DNA from: Candidatus Aenigmatarchaeota archaeon
GTDB lineage: Archaea; Aenigmatarchaeota; Aenigmatarchaeia; CG10238-14
DNA: 9,703 bases
Assembly: GCA_017610225.1 (NCBI GenBank)
Contig: JAFCCM010000067.1
Coordinates: forward strand, 1 to 9,703
Reading direction: 5' to 3'
Part shown: positions 1 through 6,091 of the stretch, piece by piece
Position numbering within the stretch: position 1 is the first letter of the stretch
Layout: each line of letters begins with the position of its first letter
Notes under the pieces: generated by a model
The model's input: the letters and a program-made list of their open reading frames with translations, nothing else
Database searches by the model: none
What the model was told of the DNA's origin: nothing
Program-made: the position numbers and the translations under genes

Positions 1-143
1 TGTACATCCTTAGCAAATCTATCCCAAACTTCTCCAAGTTCTGTATCATTTAGCATTTGAGTGCCTTTCTTGACCCCCAATGCTAAATGCTCTGCTCGAA
101 CTTTGTCGAAAAATGCCTCAATTTCATCTTGTTTTTTTACCAT
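1..143 (-). CDS. Hypothetical protein, 3' end cut by the window edge
   Basis: An open frame starts at ATG 143-141 and runs off the left edge. The visible 47 residues begin MVKKQDEIEAFF and are charged and probably helical, with EVWDRFAKDV at the cut end. The start is supported by a GGAG Shine-Dalgarno about 10 bases upstream, and the gene begins inside the last codons of the 125-residue gene (20-base overlap), which fits coupled translation in this dense operon. I recognise no family. It is real by frame, ribosome site and spacing, but its length and role cannot be judged here. Confidence 0.6.
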   Translation of the reverse strand, partial: MVKKQDEIEAFFDKVRAEHLALGVKKGTQMLNDTELGEVWDRFAKDV

Positions 144-501
144 CCTCAAGTGCTCCTGCCAATCGCATTATCTGCATGTTATGCTGTTTTGACATCTTCA
201 TAAAATTCTTCAAAGTTGGTTCAAAATCATCTCCACGTTTAGCAATCATCTTTTCGTGAAACATCTTAGCATCAATTGTCTTGAGGATGCTCATCACACT
301 TGGAGAACAATATCCTGGATGTTTTGTTGCTTCATCTTCATTCATACGGATGCTAACGGCTGCACTTATTCCATCCACAAATACTTCCATGCGTGGATAT
401 TCTTTTCCATCATATAGCGGCTCTATAATGAGCGGCTCTTTTGGGATTGACTCTTTTTCTGATTTACCCTTAGGGGTATCTTTGGATTTGGATTTAGTCA
501 T
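124..501 (-). CDS. Hypothetical 125-residue protein with basic, low-complexity N-terminus
   Basis: Residues 1-20 are rich in Lys, Ser and Glu (MTKSKSKDTPKGKSEKES) and look disordered. From about residue 22 the sequence becomes ordered, with a beta-like stretch (YPRMEVFVDGISAAVSIRM, 35-53) and a helical C-terminal half. The start ATG overlaps the intended TGA of the zinc-ribbon gene (ATGA), with AGGTGA seven bases upstream. The stop is TGA at 126-124, inside the next gene. I recognise no family. A Lys-rich tail is common in small viral nucleic-acid-binding or scaffold proteins, but this is only a suggestion. Confidence 0.7.
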   Translation of the reverse strand: MTKSKSKDTPKGKSEKESIPKEPLIIEPLYDGKEYPRMEVFVDGISAAVSIRMNEDEATKHPGYCSPSVMSILKTIDAKMFHEKMIAKRGDDFEPTLKNFMKMSKQHNMQIMRLAGALEDGKKTR

Positions 502-625
502 TCTATTTCACCTATATTCTCCATATCTTCACCACATTCTGGACATTTTCTGTGATTTCATCTTCATCAAAATCACACAACAGCCCACATACACTACATT
601 TGTATTCCCATGTTCGGTTAGTCAT
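498..625 (-). CDS. Small zinc-ribbon protein, apparently frameshifted
   Basis: ATG 625-623 follows GGAG with good spacing. The frame gives MTNRTWEYKCSVCGLLCDFD and then loses sense, ending at TAG 514-512 after 37 residues. The -1 frame carries the expected second knuckle, KCPECGEDMENIGEIE, and ends at TGA 500-498, which overlaps the next start as ATGA. One extra A in the A4 run at 549-546 would join the two into a 42-residue protein with CX2C (C10, C13), a further C17, and CX2C (C28, C31), a rubredoxin-like zinc ribbon. Either the assembly dropped one base, the gene is broken, or translation shifts frame. Such small ribbons usually bind zinc; the target is unknown. Confidence 0.6.
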
Positions 626-627
626 CT

Positions 628-777
628 TTAATCTCCATTTACAGAATGGTTGATTATCAGAAATCCATCATTACCAATACGTATTTTTACAACGTGCCCA
701 CGTTGCATGGTAGTGTATTCATCATCAGTAATCTCAATGTTGTGTGTCACAACTGTATCCTTGCTATACTTTGCCAT
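628..777 (-). CDS. Hypothetical 49-residue protein
   Basis: ATG 777-775 follows the TAA of the 127-residue gene with no spacer, and the frame closes at TAA 630-628. The product has a predicted beta-rich pattern with KYSKDTVVTHNIEIT near the N-terminus and HVVKIRIGNDGFLIINHS towards the C-terminus, no cysteines and no membrane segment. The downstream zinc-ribbon gene starts three bases after its stop, so this sits inside one transcription unit from the promoter near 1240. No family recognised. Confidence rests on the clean frame, the exact stop/start junction and the protein-like composition. Confidence 0.6.
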   Translation of the reverse strand: MAKYSKDTVVTHNIEITDDEYTTMQRGHVVKIRIGNDGFLIINHSVNGD

Positions 778-1161
778 TTATTTGACCGCCGTGAATTTCA
801 CAGTCGTAATTCTTGTATATTTCTCCTCATCTTTTATAGAGTTTGAAAGGACACCCTTTTTAATCAGTGCATCAATCTTCTTTTTATTCAAAGAAGTACA
901 CTCATCCCGATGCTGCAATGGAATCATACCCAGCACAACTTTGTCATCTGAGTATGTTTTGAACCGTCTTGACTCGAATATTTTCATTTCCGTATCAGAA
1001 GTCTTGTAGTAATTAAGCATATGCTCAGCGCACAGTGTTTCAAGTTCGCTCTTAGCCCGCTTGTAGTTGTTGTCTGCTTCATCCTTCGCCTGTTTAAGAA
1101 GTGCACAGTCGTCAACAAGATAGCCTATTTCTTTAGATACCTTTGGTGGTAGATTTGTCAT
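778..1161 (-). CDS. Hypothetical coiled-coil protein, 127 residues
   Basis: This is the first gene after the promoter at 1252-1237. ATG 1161-1159 follows a GAGG site. Residues about 10-50 form a charged helix with hydrophobic spacing (YLVDDCALLKQAKDEADNNY onwards). The second half is a compact region with the ending ALIKKGVLSNSIKDEEKYTR and then a Thr/Lys/Val beta strand. A helix followed by a small domain of this kind is seen in phage proteins placed beside recombination genes (Gp157-like), but I see no diagnostic residue, so this is a weak analogy. It heads a run of five small genes whose stops and starts touch or overlap. Confidence 0.7.
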   Translation of the reverse strand: MTNLPPKVSKEIGYLVDDCALLKQAKDEADNNYKRAKSELETLCAEHMLNYYKTSDTEMKIFESRRFKTYSDDKVVLGMIPLQHRDECTSLNKKKIDALIKKGVLSNSIKDEEKYTRITTVKFTAVK

Positions 1162-1183
1162 TTTAATTTCCTCACATTTATTT

Positions 1184-1220
1184 GGTGTATAAGTTTTTAC
1201 ATTTAATTTATTAATACACC
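1184..1220 (-). promoter_or_regulatory. Operator-like inverted repeat at the leader of the small-gene operon
   Basis: The arms are GGTGTAT (1184-1190) and ATACACC (1214-1220), separated by 23 AT-rich bases. The match continues outwards as TTT-GGTGTAT against TTTA-GGTGTAT. One arm lies where transcription should begin, about 25 bases after the TATA box, and the other lies in the leader. A dimeric repressor bound here could block the polymerase; an RNA stem is the alternative, although the loop is long. The repeat is seen directly; the regulatory role is inferred. Confidence 0.4.
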
Positions 1221-1236
1221 TAAATACATCTCAAAG

Positions 1237-1252
1237 CATATAAAGGTTTTGA
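1237..1252 (-). promoter_or_regulatory. Archaeal-type promoter (BRE plus TATA box)
   Basis: Read on the minus strand the site is TCAAAACCTTTATATG. It is an A-rich BRE followed by TTTATATG, close to the archaeal TATA consensus. It lies in the only gap of about 100 bases in the left half, upstream of the 127-residue gene. Initiation would fall near 1215, leaving a leader of about 55 bases that contains the GAGG ribosome site. It probably drives the five small genes to the left. Confidence 0.7.
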
Positions 1253-1262
1253 TTTATACGAG

Positions 1263-1883
1263 TTATACTAAAAACCCAATCGTTTCAAATTTCTGCCGCA
1301 CGAACTTCTTACCCTTCAACACATACCCATGCCTATCCATAAACCGCTCAACAATCCCAGCATCGTCACACTCTAAATATTTAATCAGCCAACTCATGAA
1401 AATTACATCTTTCTTTAAAATCTGTTCCATGAACTTTTTAGAAATACTATAAGTGTCATACGCCTCATACTCAACCATTCCCTTATACACCATATAATCC
1501 AACATGGCGCTGGTAATATCATCCACGCCGCTAGTATACACCCCCCTGTCTAAAAGCAGCATCCATGCGGAGTTGTATTCTATCGTTGGAACATGTGTAC
1601 AGTCTATGCGCGAGATTAACGCACGTATTACAGATGGCTCTCTACATCCTAATAATTTATACGCTCGGCTATTGGTATTCCGATCACTGCGTTCTAAAAG
1701 TTTACATACCTCGGATTCATAGTACTTGTTGACTGATATTGTATAGCTTATCTCATTATTTTTACGAACGATTAAAATTCCTGATAGAAGTTCATTTCGC
1801 ACGCTGTCTAAGTCTTCTACTGCTATTATCTGTGTGCCATATGCTAGGACTTTGTCTTTTAAAAAGAATAGGGAGAGTTCCAT
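1263..1883 (-). CDS. Hypothetical 206-residue protein
   Basis: ATG 1883-1881 lies seven bases after the previous stop, with GAGGGAG just ahead. The product starts MELSLFFLKDKVLAYGTQII, a beta-like N-terminal part, and from about residue 55 becomes mainly helical (KYYESEVCKLLER; YNSAWMLLLDRGV; KKFMEQILKKDVIFMSWLIK). The C-terminus is basic (GYVLKGKKFVRQKF). No signal peptide, membrane helix or catalytic motif stands out, and I do not recognise the family. It is the last gene of the nucleotide module before the next promoter, so it is probably co-transcribed with nrdD; that alone does not fix its role. Confidence 0.7.
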   Translation of the reverse strand: MELSLFFLKDKVLAYGTQIIAVEDLDSVRNELLSGILIVRKNNEISYTISVNKYYESEVCKLLERSDRNTNSRAYKLLGCREPSVIRALISRIDCTHVPTIEYNSAWMLLLDRGVYTSGVDDITSAMLDYMVYKGMVEYEAYDTYSISKKFMEQILKKDVIFMSWLIKYLECDDAGIVERFMDRHGYVLKGKKFVRQKFETIGFLV

Positions 1884-1889
1884 ACTCCC

Positions 1890-2342
1890 TCAATCTAAAA
1901 GTTCGCTGAAGTCAAACCAGCCCTCACTTACACATTTGAGTACCAAATACCCCATAAGGTCTACGAAGTCGTTCTTGCGATCTTCTGGTGAGTTCATGAT
2001 ACGTGAGATTTTGTCATCCATACGCACATTCAACTGTTCCATTGATGATGCTTTACTGAACACTCTCACTGGCTTCAGGGCAGAGTCACCGTATCGTTTA
2101 TTCTTTACGAGTAGGAATTTTTTAAGTCCGTGACACATGTCACATACTTCACCAATTTCTTTTAAGCTGGTTATATTGTGTTTGGATAATACGTAATCCC
2201 GTAATTCGTCACATAATGCTGAAAATTTATCAGCACTTGTTTGTTCTTTTTCTCCATCAGATTTATTTTTACGATTGTATAATTCTTCCATTACGTCCAT
2301 TCCGTGATCCATTATATACATGTTTTCACTACGATTATCCAT
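1890..2342 (-). CDS. MazG/Nmad1-like phage protein, possibly acting on nucleotides
   Basis: The product has 150 residues starting at ATG 2342-2340, one base after the nrdD stop and behind the strong site GGGGGAGG. An upstream in-frame start at 2438 would lie inside nrdD and is not needed. The C-terminal half holds KNKRYGDSALKPVRVFSK (80-97), then VRMDDKISRI (106-115) and DFVDLMGYLVLK (125-136). From memory this pattern (YGDS, an RxDDKxxRI helix, then an acidic helix ending GYLVL) is typical of a phage family related to all-alpha NTP pyrophosphatases, the former DUF1599 called nucleotide modification associated domain 1. The acidic residues could bind magnesium. Its place after nrdD fits a role in the nucleotide pool. 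The biochemical activity is inferred. Confidence 0.6.
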   Translation of the reverse strand: MDNRSENMYIMDHGMDVMEELYNRKNKSDGEKEQTSADKFSALCDELRDYVLSKHNITSLKEIGEVCDMCHGLKKFLLVKNKRYGDSALKPVRVFSKASSMEQLNVRMDDKISRIMNSPEDRKNDFVDLMGYLVLKCVSEGWFDFSELLD

Positions 2343-2343
2343 C

Positions 2344-4242
2344 TCAAACCACCTCCCCCACATCATAATTCGTCCTGTTTGGAAAGTCAAATTCCTGCCG
2401 CTTTTTAGTCCACGATTTAATAGGTACAAAATACCCAACTACACGTGTCATATGTGTAACATCTCCTGAACATTCGGGACATGTATCATGCAATCCAGTA
2501 GACACATGACTCTCATCATCATCGCACATGGTGAACCCATAGTTAATAGCAGTATGAGTGACACCTTTCTTGATGATGTATTCTATCAACCTCTGCATTA
2601 TCTCAGGGTTCTCAATCTTATCGTCGAGATTCACATGCACCATAGCGCCGCCTGAAACTGTGCTCATGAGTTTGCCTTCTATCTCAACTCTTTTAGATAG
2701 TGATACGTCTGCTGTGGATGGGACGAATTGATTGGAATACATATCCACCTTTACGAAATCCTCTCCGAACATTACTTTGTCCTTATCCGCGAGGTTAATT
2801 GTGGCTGACTCACCTGGCACTTCCTCAATGTTGAATGGTGCTCCATAATCTGTGGAAAACGTTGCTGCCATATTATCCATATATATTAGTAATTCCTGTG
2901 CAAATTTCATACCCTCGTCACTTGTTATAGGTGTTCCCATAATGTCTAACATTTCAGGAATACCTGTAAAGCCTATTGTGGCGAACATCCTGCTTATGGA
3001 TGCAAGCCCTACATCGAACGGTTTAAGAAAACCTTGGCTTACACGCTTAGACAATATTCTATTTCTGTGCGTCAATAGAATATCTTTTATATCTGTCAGC
3101 CGATCTGAAAGCAGTGTATAAAATATCGACTTATTTTTGCCAGCCCTATACGCAATTCTCGGAAGATTCAGCATAACAACCCTACTACTGCCTAAACTAA
3201 GTCCCCCATTGCCAAAACTGTCCGTATTGAACTCTCTCATACGTGCAGGGTCGTTAATTAATCGACAGCAGGACGCTAGTTTAGCCGTCTCATCACTGTG
3301 TATATTGAACACTCCTTTAGACGTATTGTGAATTGAAAGCATCCGTAAAAAATCCCTGTCAATCACATTGTTATCTGCGTCCTTTGTCAAATTTGCTGTG
3401 ACGATAGGGAATCTGTATGGTTCTCCATCTGGAGTGCCCTTCCCGAACCATTCCATGAACACGTTCTGCACTTGTAGCACATTGTAAACATTTATACTAG
3501 AGCCGTCTGGATATACCATATCTCCAAATAATGCATATAGGTTATCCTTGTCAAATATACTTATGTTTGAGAATAAACTCTGCTGACCACTTCTAAACTG
3601 TCTGTTAACAATGTGAACAAACGTCTGGAAATGGTTTATCATCTGCTCAGCAGTAAGTTTTTCCTTTTCTGCAAAATAGGTATATGCCACAAGCATATCT
3701 GCTGGTGCAATAGCCCCTGCAAAAAATTGCGACAGTTCCATACATGTCTCCGCAACCTGTCCTATAAATGATGCCGCTCTTTTTGGTGGTGCAGATTTTA
3801 ACTGGCCCATAGGAATACCATTTGTAAGTAACCAATGTGTTGACCAAGCCCAGCAATATCCCTGCTGAATGCCAGCACCAGAGGAGTCATGCACATAATA
3901 ATCCCCCATCACAACACCAGTTATCAATTTATCTGCATGTTCTACCCCATAATCTTTTCTTAGATACCTATGGAGCAAATATAAACCTTCTAATTTCATC
4001 AAGGGTTTGGTTATCTCAGCACTATAATGGATGGGTCCAATCGAATGTGCATTGGCATTGTGATCAACTGAATTCTCATCTGCCCAGTTCTCAGTGAAAT
4101 ATCTGTGACTCATCCTACCTATGTCCATTTTTTCAAGTGACAGTCCAGACAACTGTATAAACTTATTTGTAAACTCATCCGCACACAGTCTCTCATATAG
4201 ACTTTCAAATTCTTCATCAAATGTAAGTGTTGTATTTATCAT
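2344..4242 (-). CDS. nrdD: Anaerobic (class III) ribonucleoside-triphosphate reductase, large subunit
   Basis: NrdD reduces ribonucleoside triphosphates to dNTPs by a glycyl radical without oxygen. The C-terminus carries the radical site RVVGY (600-604, glycine 603) and the following KSWTKKRQEF. The finger loop holds C325-C326 in LASCCRLIND, and C130 in GYCWAWS fits the second active-site cysteine of T4-type, formate-using enzymes. VPGESATINLA (475-485) and GGAMVHVNLD (531-540) are other family blocks. At 632 residues, with core sequence starting near residue 25, it lacks an N-terminal ATP-cone, as in T4 NrdD, so dATP inhibition is unlikely. The C-terminal metal site seems to have lost one cysteine: C573 is followed by D576, not C, before C588-C591. 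Start ATG 4242 follows GGAG by six bases. NrdG, its activator, is just upstream. Confidence 0.97.
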   Translation of the reverse strand: MINTTLTFDEEFESLYERLCADEFTNKFIQLSGLSLEKMDIGRMSHRYFTENWADENSVDHNANAHSIGPIHYSAEITKPLMKLEGLYLLHRYLRKDYGVEHADKLITGVVMGDYYVHDSSGAGIQQGYCWAWSTHWLLTNGIPMGQLKSAPPKRAASFIGQVAETCMELSQFFAGAIAPADMLVAYTYFAEKEKLTAEQMINHFQTFVHIVNRQFRSGQQSLFSNISIFDKDNLYALFGDMVYPDGSSINVYNVLQVQNVFMEWFGKGTPDGEPYRFPIVTANLTKDADNNVIDRDFLRMLSIHNTSKGVFNIHSDETAKLASCCRLINDPARMREFNTDSFGNGGLSLGSSRVVMLNLPRIAYRAGKNKSIFYTLLSDRLTDIKDILLTHRNRILSKRVSQGFLKPFDVGLASISRMFATIGFTGIPEMLDIMGTPITSDEGMKFAQELLIYMDNMAATFSTDYGAPFNIEEVPGESATINLADKDKVMFGEDFVKVDMYSNQFVPSTADVSLSKRVEIEGKLMSTVSGGAMVHVNLDDKIENPEIMQRLIEYIIKKGVTHTAINYGFTMCDDDESHVSTGLHDTCPECSGDVTHMTRVVGYFVPIKSWTKKRQEFDFPNRTNYDVGEVV

Positions 4243-4255
4243 TTATTTCTCCGTA

Positions 4256-4496
4256 TTAATCCTGTTCAACCCAATTAATTTTTACATTGTTTTTCAACAT
4301 CTTGTCCTTTGTGAACACGTATTTTGTTTTGATGTCGCAAACTCCGATGTTGCTCTGTTCGAGCAGCCTTACATTCTTCAATAGAATGTCCTCCAACTTC
4401 TTTCCAAAAATGGTTTCTCCACCATTTATTGTTAGACCACCACGAATCTCTGAATTGGTTATGCGATTTTCGTAACCATCGATATGTTCTGCTCAT
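4256..4496 (-). CDS. Small hypothetical ORF between nrdG and nrdD, frame disrupted
   Basis: ATG 4496-4494 overlaps the nrdG stop as ATGA. Its own frame stays open to 4275 but gives an unlikely Trp-rich peptide (DSWWSNNKWWRNHFW). The +1 frame gives a convincing protein: NRITNSEIRGGLTINGGETI, then KKLEDILLKNVRLLEQSNIG, ending NNVKINWVEQD at TAA 4258-4256. That frame has no ATG near its beginning; it is continuous with nrdG past its TGA. Removing one A from the A4 run at 4470-4467 would join the ATG to this frame as MSRTYRWLRNRITNSEIRGG, about 79 residues. The family is not recognised; the pattern is beta strands around one helix. Possible explanations are an assembly insertion, a mutated gene, a real frameshift, or readthrough of nrdG. 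Confidence 0.5.
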
Positions 4497-4954
4497 AATG
4501 ATGGTTTTCTCCTAACTATTTTCTGGTTGGACGATCCAGGGAATCCATTTGTTTTCAGTGATTCCTTGTACGGTCCTGCCACAACCACATCCATTGTATC
4601 TTTAATTTCTATAGGAACATCGTCATATTCGTATCCAGTGTACAACCATGTTGTTAATCCAACTTCCTGTGCTTTTATAGCAAGTTGAAGTAATACTTCT
4701 GGTTGATCTAATGGCTCTCCGCCCACGAAAACTACATGAGTTGCTAAACAATTTTTAGCAGTCTTTTGTATATCCGCAATCAGAACATTTATCAAAACTA
4801 TGTCCTCAACCTTTGCTTTCCAAAGTCCTGGATTATGGCAGTTTTTACATTTTGGTTCGAAACTACATCCAGCGAAAAAATAGTTTCTTGATATGCCTTC
4901 TCCATTGGTATCTACTCCAACGGAGTCTGTTATATGTCTAATTTTTGCAAACAT
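4493..4954 (-). CDS. nrdG: Anaerobic ribonucleotide reductase activating enzyme (radical SAM)
   Basis: NrdG uses a 4Fe-4S cluster and S-adenosylmethionine to form the glycyl radical on NrdD. The 153-residue length is normal. The cluster cysteines are C30, C36 and C39 in GCSFEPKCKNCHNPGLW, followed by VVFVGGEPLDQP (74-85, with the GGE motif that binds the SAM amino group), LYTGYEYDD (104-112), AGPY (126-129) and GSSNQ (140-144) near the usual C-terminus. The spacing CX5CX2C is two residues longer than the normal CX3CX2C; the reading frame is intact, so this is not an obvious error. ATG 4954-4952 follows GAGGTGA. The position just before nrdD, with one small ORF between, supports joint expression. 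Confidence 0.93.
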   Translation of the reverse strand: MFAKIRHITDSVGVDTNGEGISRNYFFAGCSFEPKCKNCHNPGLWKAKVEDIVLINVLIADIQKTAKNCLATHVVFVGGEPLDQPEVLLQLAIKAQEVGLTTWLYTGYEYDDVPIEIKDTMDVVVAGPYKESLKTNGFPGSSNQKIVRRKPSL

Positions 4955-4973
4955 TCATTCACCTCTTAACCTC

Positions 4974-5117
4974 TCACTCCTCATCAATGGAACGTTCATA
5001 TCCGCTACAAAACACAATTCCGTCTTCTCCAGCTATACTCAACGATATATTATATGCATCACATGTACCGTCGTTATTCTTGCAGTTGTGAACACCACAT
5101 TTTATAATTGTACTCAT
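4974..5117 (-). CDS. Small Cys protein, DUF1540-like
   Basis: This is a 47-residue product with an excellent ribosome site (GGAGGTGA) seven bases before ATG 5117-5115. Sequence: KCGVHNCKNNDGTCDAYNIS near the N-terminus and VFCSGYE near the C-terminus. The four cysteines C7, C12, C19 and C37 (CX4CX6CX17C), with an Asn/Asp-Gly turn before the third, match from memory the pattern of DUF1540, a short domain of unknown role that probably binds metal. It lies just upstream of nrdG, so a link with iron-sulfur or metal supply to the reductase is conceivable, but that is a guess from position alone. Confidence 0.7.
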   Translation of the reverse strand: MSTIIKCGVHNCKNNDGTCDAYNISLSIAGEDGIVFCSGYERSIDEE

Positions 5118-5122
5118 ATCAT

Positions 5123-5130
5123 TCACCTCC
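5123..5130 (-). promoter_or_regulatory. Strong Shine-Dalgarno overlapping the upstream stop
   Basis: GGAGGTGA matches the complement of the archaeal 16S rRNA 3' end over eight bases. The last three bases are also the TGA of the 167-residue gene, so ribosomes finishing there sit on the site for the DUF1540-like gene. It is the strongest site in the window and confirms the small gene's start. Confidence 0.6.
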
Positions 5131-5626
5131 TTAATTTATGTGGGAATCTAAACCGACCCCCCATTAAAGAACTTGACCCAATAATCGCACTGTAAAACCA
5201 TACATTATCGGTATACTCTTCTGCCTCTACCACCGATTTCCACGCATCAGCGTCCCCTATACACCCCTGCATAAGCCACTGCTGGATAACAACAGGTGGA
5301 ATGCTACTATTCACAAGAGTATTGATAACTTTCTGCCTATCCTTCTCCTTGTAAATCATTTTGATAAGACTAATAATATCGTCCTTCTCATACAGTGGTT
5401 CTTTAATAACTTTGGATTTAAGTTTCGGATTTACTTTTCCGCTCGACACATAGAGTTTGAAGTCTATTGGAATTTCAATCAACGATTTTTTCTGATCTGC
5501 GGTTAAGTCGTTGAATGCAACCTTGAAATCCTGTGGGGTGACACCCCCTTCGGTAAAATGTCCGAAAGTTGTCTGACCTTTTTTAAAACTTTCTAAGATG
5601 TTGAAATTCTGTGATGCTATCCACAT
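5123..5626 (-). CDS. Hypothetical 167-residue protein
   Basis: ATG 5626-5624 follows GGGAGGAG. The product begins MWIASQNFNILESFKKGQTT, has DFKVAFNDLTADQKKSLIEI in the first half, a basic middle (SSGKVNPKLKSKVIKEPLY), a Lys-rich helix (IISLIKMIYKEKDRQKVINT), and ends in a basic Phe-rich tail (GGRFRFPHKLRR). There is one cysteine and no membrane segment. I recognise no family. It is the first larger gene of the nucleotide module and its stop overlaps the ribosome site of the next gene. The basic tail may contact nucleic acid, but that is only a composition argument. Confidence 0.7.
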   Translation of the reverse strand: MWIASQNFNILESFKKGQTTFGHFTEGGVTPQDFKVAFNDLTADQKKSLIEIPIDFKLYVSSGKVNPKLKSKVIKEPLYEKDDIISLIKMIYKEKDRQKVINTLVNSSIPPVVIQQWLMQGCIGDADAWKSVVEAEEYTDNVWFYSAIIGSSSLMGGRFRFPHKLRR

Positions 5627-5629
5627 GTC

Positions 5630-5806
5630 TTACTCCTCCCTTAATCTACATTTAGCAACTCGGACATTAAAATTATCACATGTAAAATATAAATAGGTAT
5701 CATCCTCTCTAAAATCCGTAACAGTTTCATGGGTTTTAATATCATCTAAAGATAAGTTTATCCTTCCGATGTCTTTTGATGGTATGAATTCGTCTAGAAA
5801 TGCCAT
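5630..5806 (-). CDS. Hypothetical 58-residue protein
   Basis: ATG 5806-5804 follows AGGAGGAG by about six bases and the frame closes at TAA 5632-5630. The protein reads MAFLDEFIPSKDIGRINLSL, then an acidic middle (DFREDDTYLYFTCD) and a basic end (VRVAKCRLREE). Alternating hydrophobic residues suggest a small beta domain. It has two cysteines and no membrane segment. Its last codons GGG-AGG-AG-like sequence double as the ribosome site for the 167-residue gene, so translation of the two is coupled. No family recognised. Confidence 0.65.
   Translation of the reverse strand: MAFLDEFIPSKDIGRINLSLDDIKTHETVTDFREDDTYLYFTCDNFNVRVAKCRLREE
5687..5700 (-). promoter_or_regulatory. Possible internal TATA box before the nucleotide module
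   Basis: The minus strand reads ATACCTATTTATAT inside the 58-residue gene. Its 11-base core ACCTATTTATA is identical to the TATA-like core at 6120-6110. Initiation about 25 bases on, near 5665, would leave a leader of roughly 40 bases before the 167-residue gene. The A-rich BRE seen at the other sites is weaker here, and AT-rich coding sequence can produce such matches by chance. Confidence 0.3.
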
Positions 5807-5809
5807 AAA

Positions 5810-5887
5810 CTACTCCTCCTTCAAAGATTTCAAAAACATCACCATACGACCTGCATCCAACCGCCTTATCATTTCTTCTCTGTTCAT
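5810..5887 (-). CDS. Very small peptide gene, 25 residues
   Basis: ATG 5887-5885 follows GAGG by six bases and the frame ends at TAG 5812-5810, with product MNREEMIRRLDAGRMVMFLK and a short SLKEE end. The peptide is amphipathic and probably helical. An in-frame ATG at 5900-5898, overlapping the previous TAA, would give 29 residues; I prefer the later start because the GAGG would then be correctly spaced. Its C-terminal codons contain the AGGAGGAG of the next gene, so the ORF may serve as a coupling or leader peptide. The small size keeps confidence modest. Confidence 0.45.
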   Translation of the reverse strand: MNREEMIRRLDAGRMVMFLKSLKEE

Positions 5888-5898
5888 TTTATTCCTCA

Positions 5899-6060
5899 TT
5901 ATATTCCCTGTGCAAGTATATAACACACCAATAATTCAACATTATAGTTTATTTTAGATATGTCGTCTTTAGCGAATATCCCCGCAACTAACATTATAAT
6001 TGCGCAAATATATAGCATAAACTTTACTATACCCATTATAACTTCATATGTAATTTCCAC
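5899..6060 (-). CDS. Small membrane protein, 53 residues
   Basis: The start is GTG 6060-6058, supported by AAGGAG eight bases upstream; no ATG fits better. Residues about 8-30 (IMGIVKFMLYICAIIMLVAG) form one clear transmembrane helix, followed by a polar link (KDDISKINYN) and a second, weaker hydrophobic stretch (VELLVCYILAQGI). It is the first gene after the intergenic repeat at 6128-6061. Small single-helix proteins are common in viruses as holin-like, anchor or anti-host factors, but nothing here selects among these. Unlike its neighbours it has no link to replication. Confidence 0.6.
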   Translation of the reverse strand: MEITYEVIMGIVKFMLYICAIIMLVAGIFAKDDISKINYNVELLVCYILAQGI

Positions 6061-6091
6061 AATTTATTCTCCTTATACCATTATAATTATG

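Noticed and set aside
281..1009. Plus-strand frames of 66 to 119 residues in the left end
   Set aside because: They are opposite well-supported small minus-strand genes with ribosome sites and matched stop/start junctions, and their composition is rich in Ser, Phe and Cys as expected of reverse-complement shadows.
2343..2438. Longer start for the MazG/Nmad1-like gene inside nrdD
   Set aside because: The added 32 residues are a shadow of the NrdD C-terminus, and ATG 2342 has a much better ribosome site.
4493..4495. Selenocysteine or recoded TGA at the end of nrdG
   Set aside because: NrdG already has its usual C-terminal GSSNQ block and TGA is a normal stop in several genes here. No SECIS-like element was evident by eye, so readthrough is kept only as an alternative.
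4275..4496. 73-residue ATG-started frame taken as it stands
   Set aside because: It contains WW pairs and many Arg/His/Gln, unlike every neighbour, and the +1 frame over the same bases reads as ordinary protein. I keep the start codon but not this frame.
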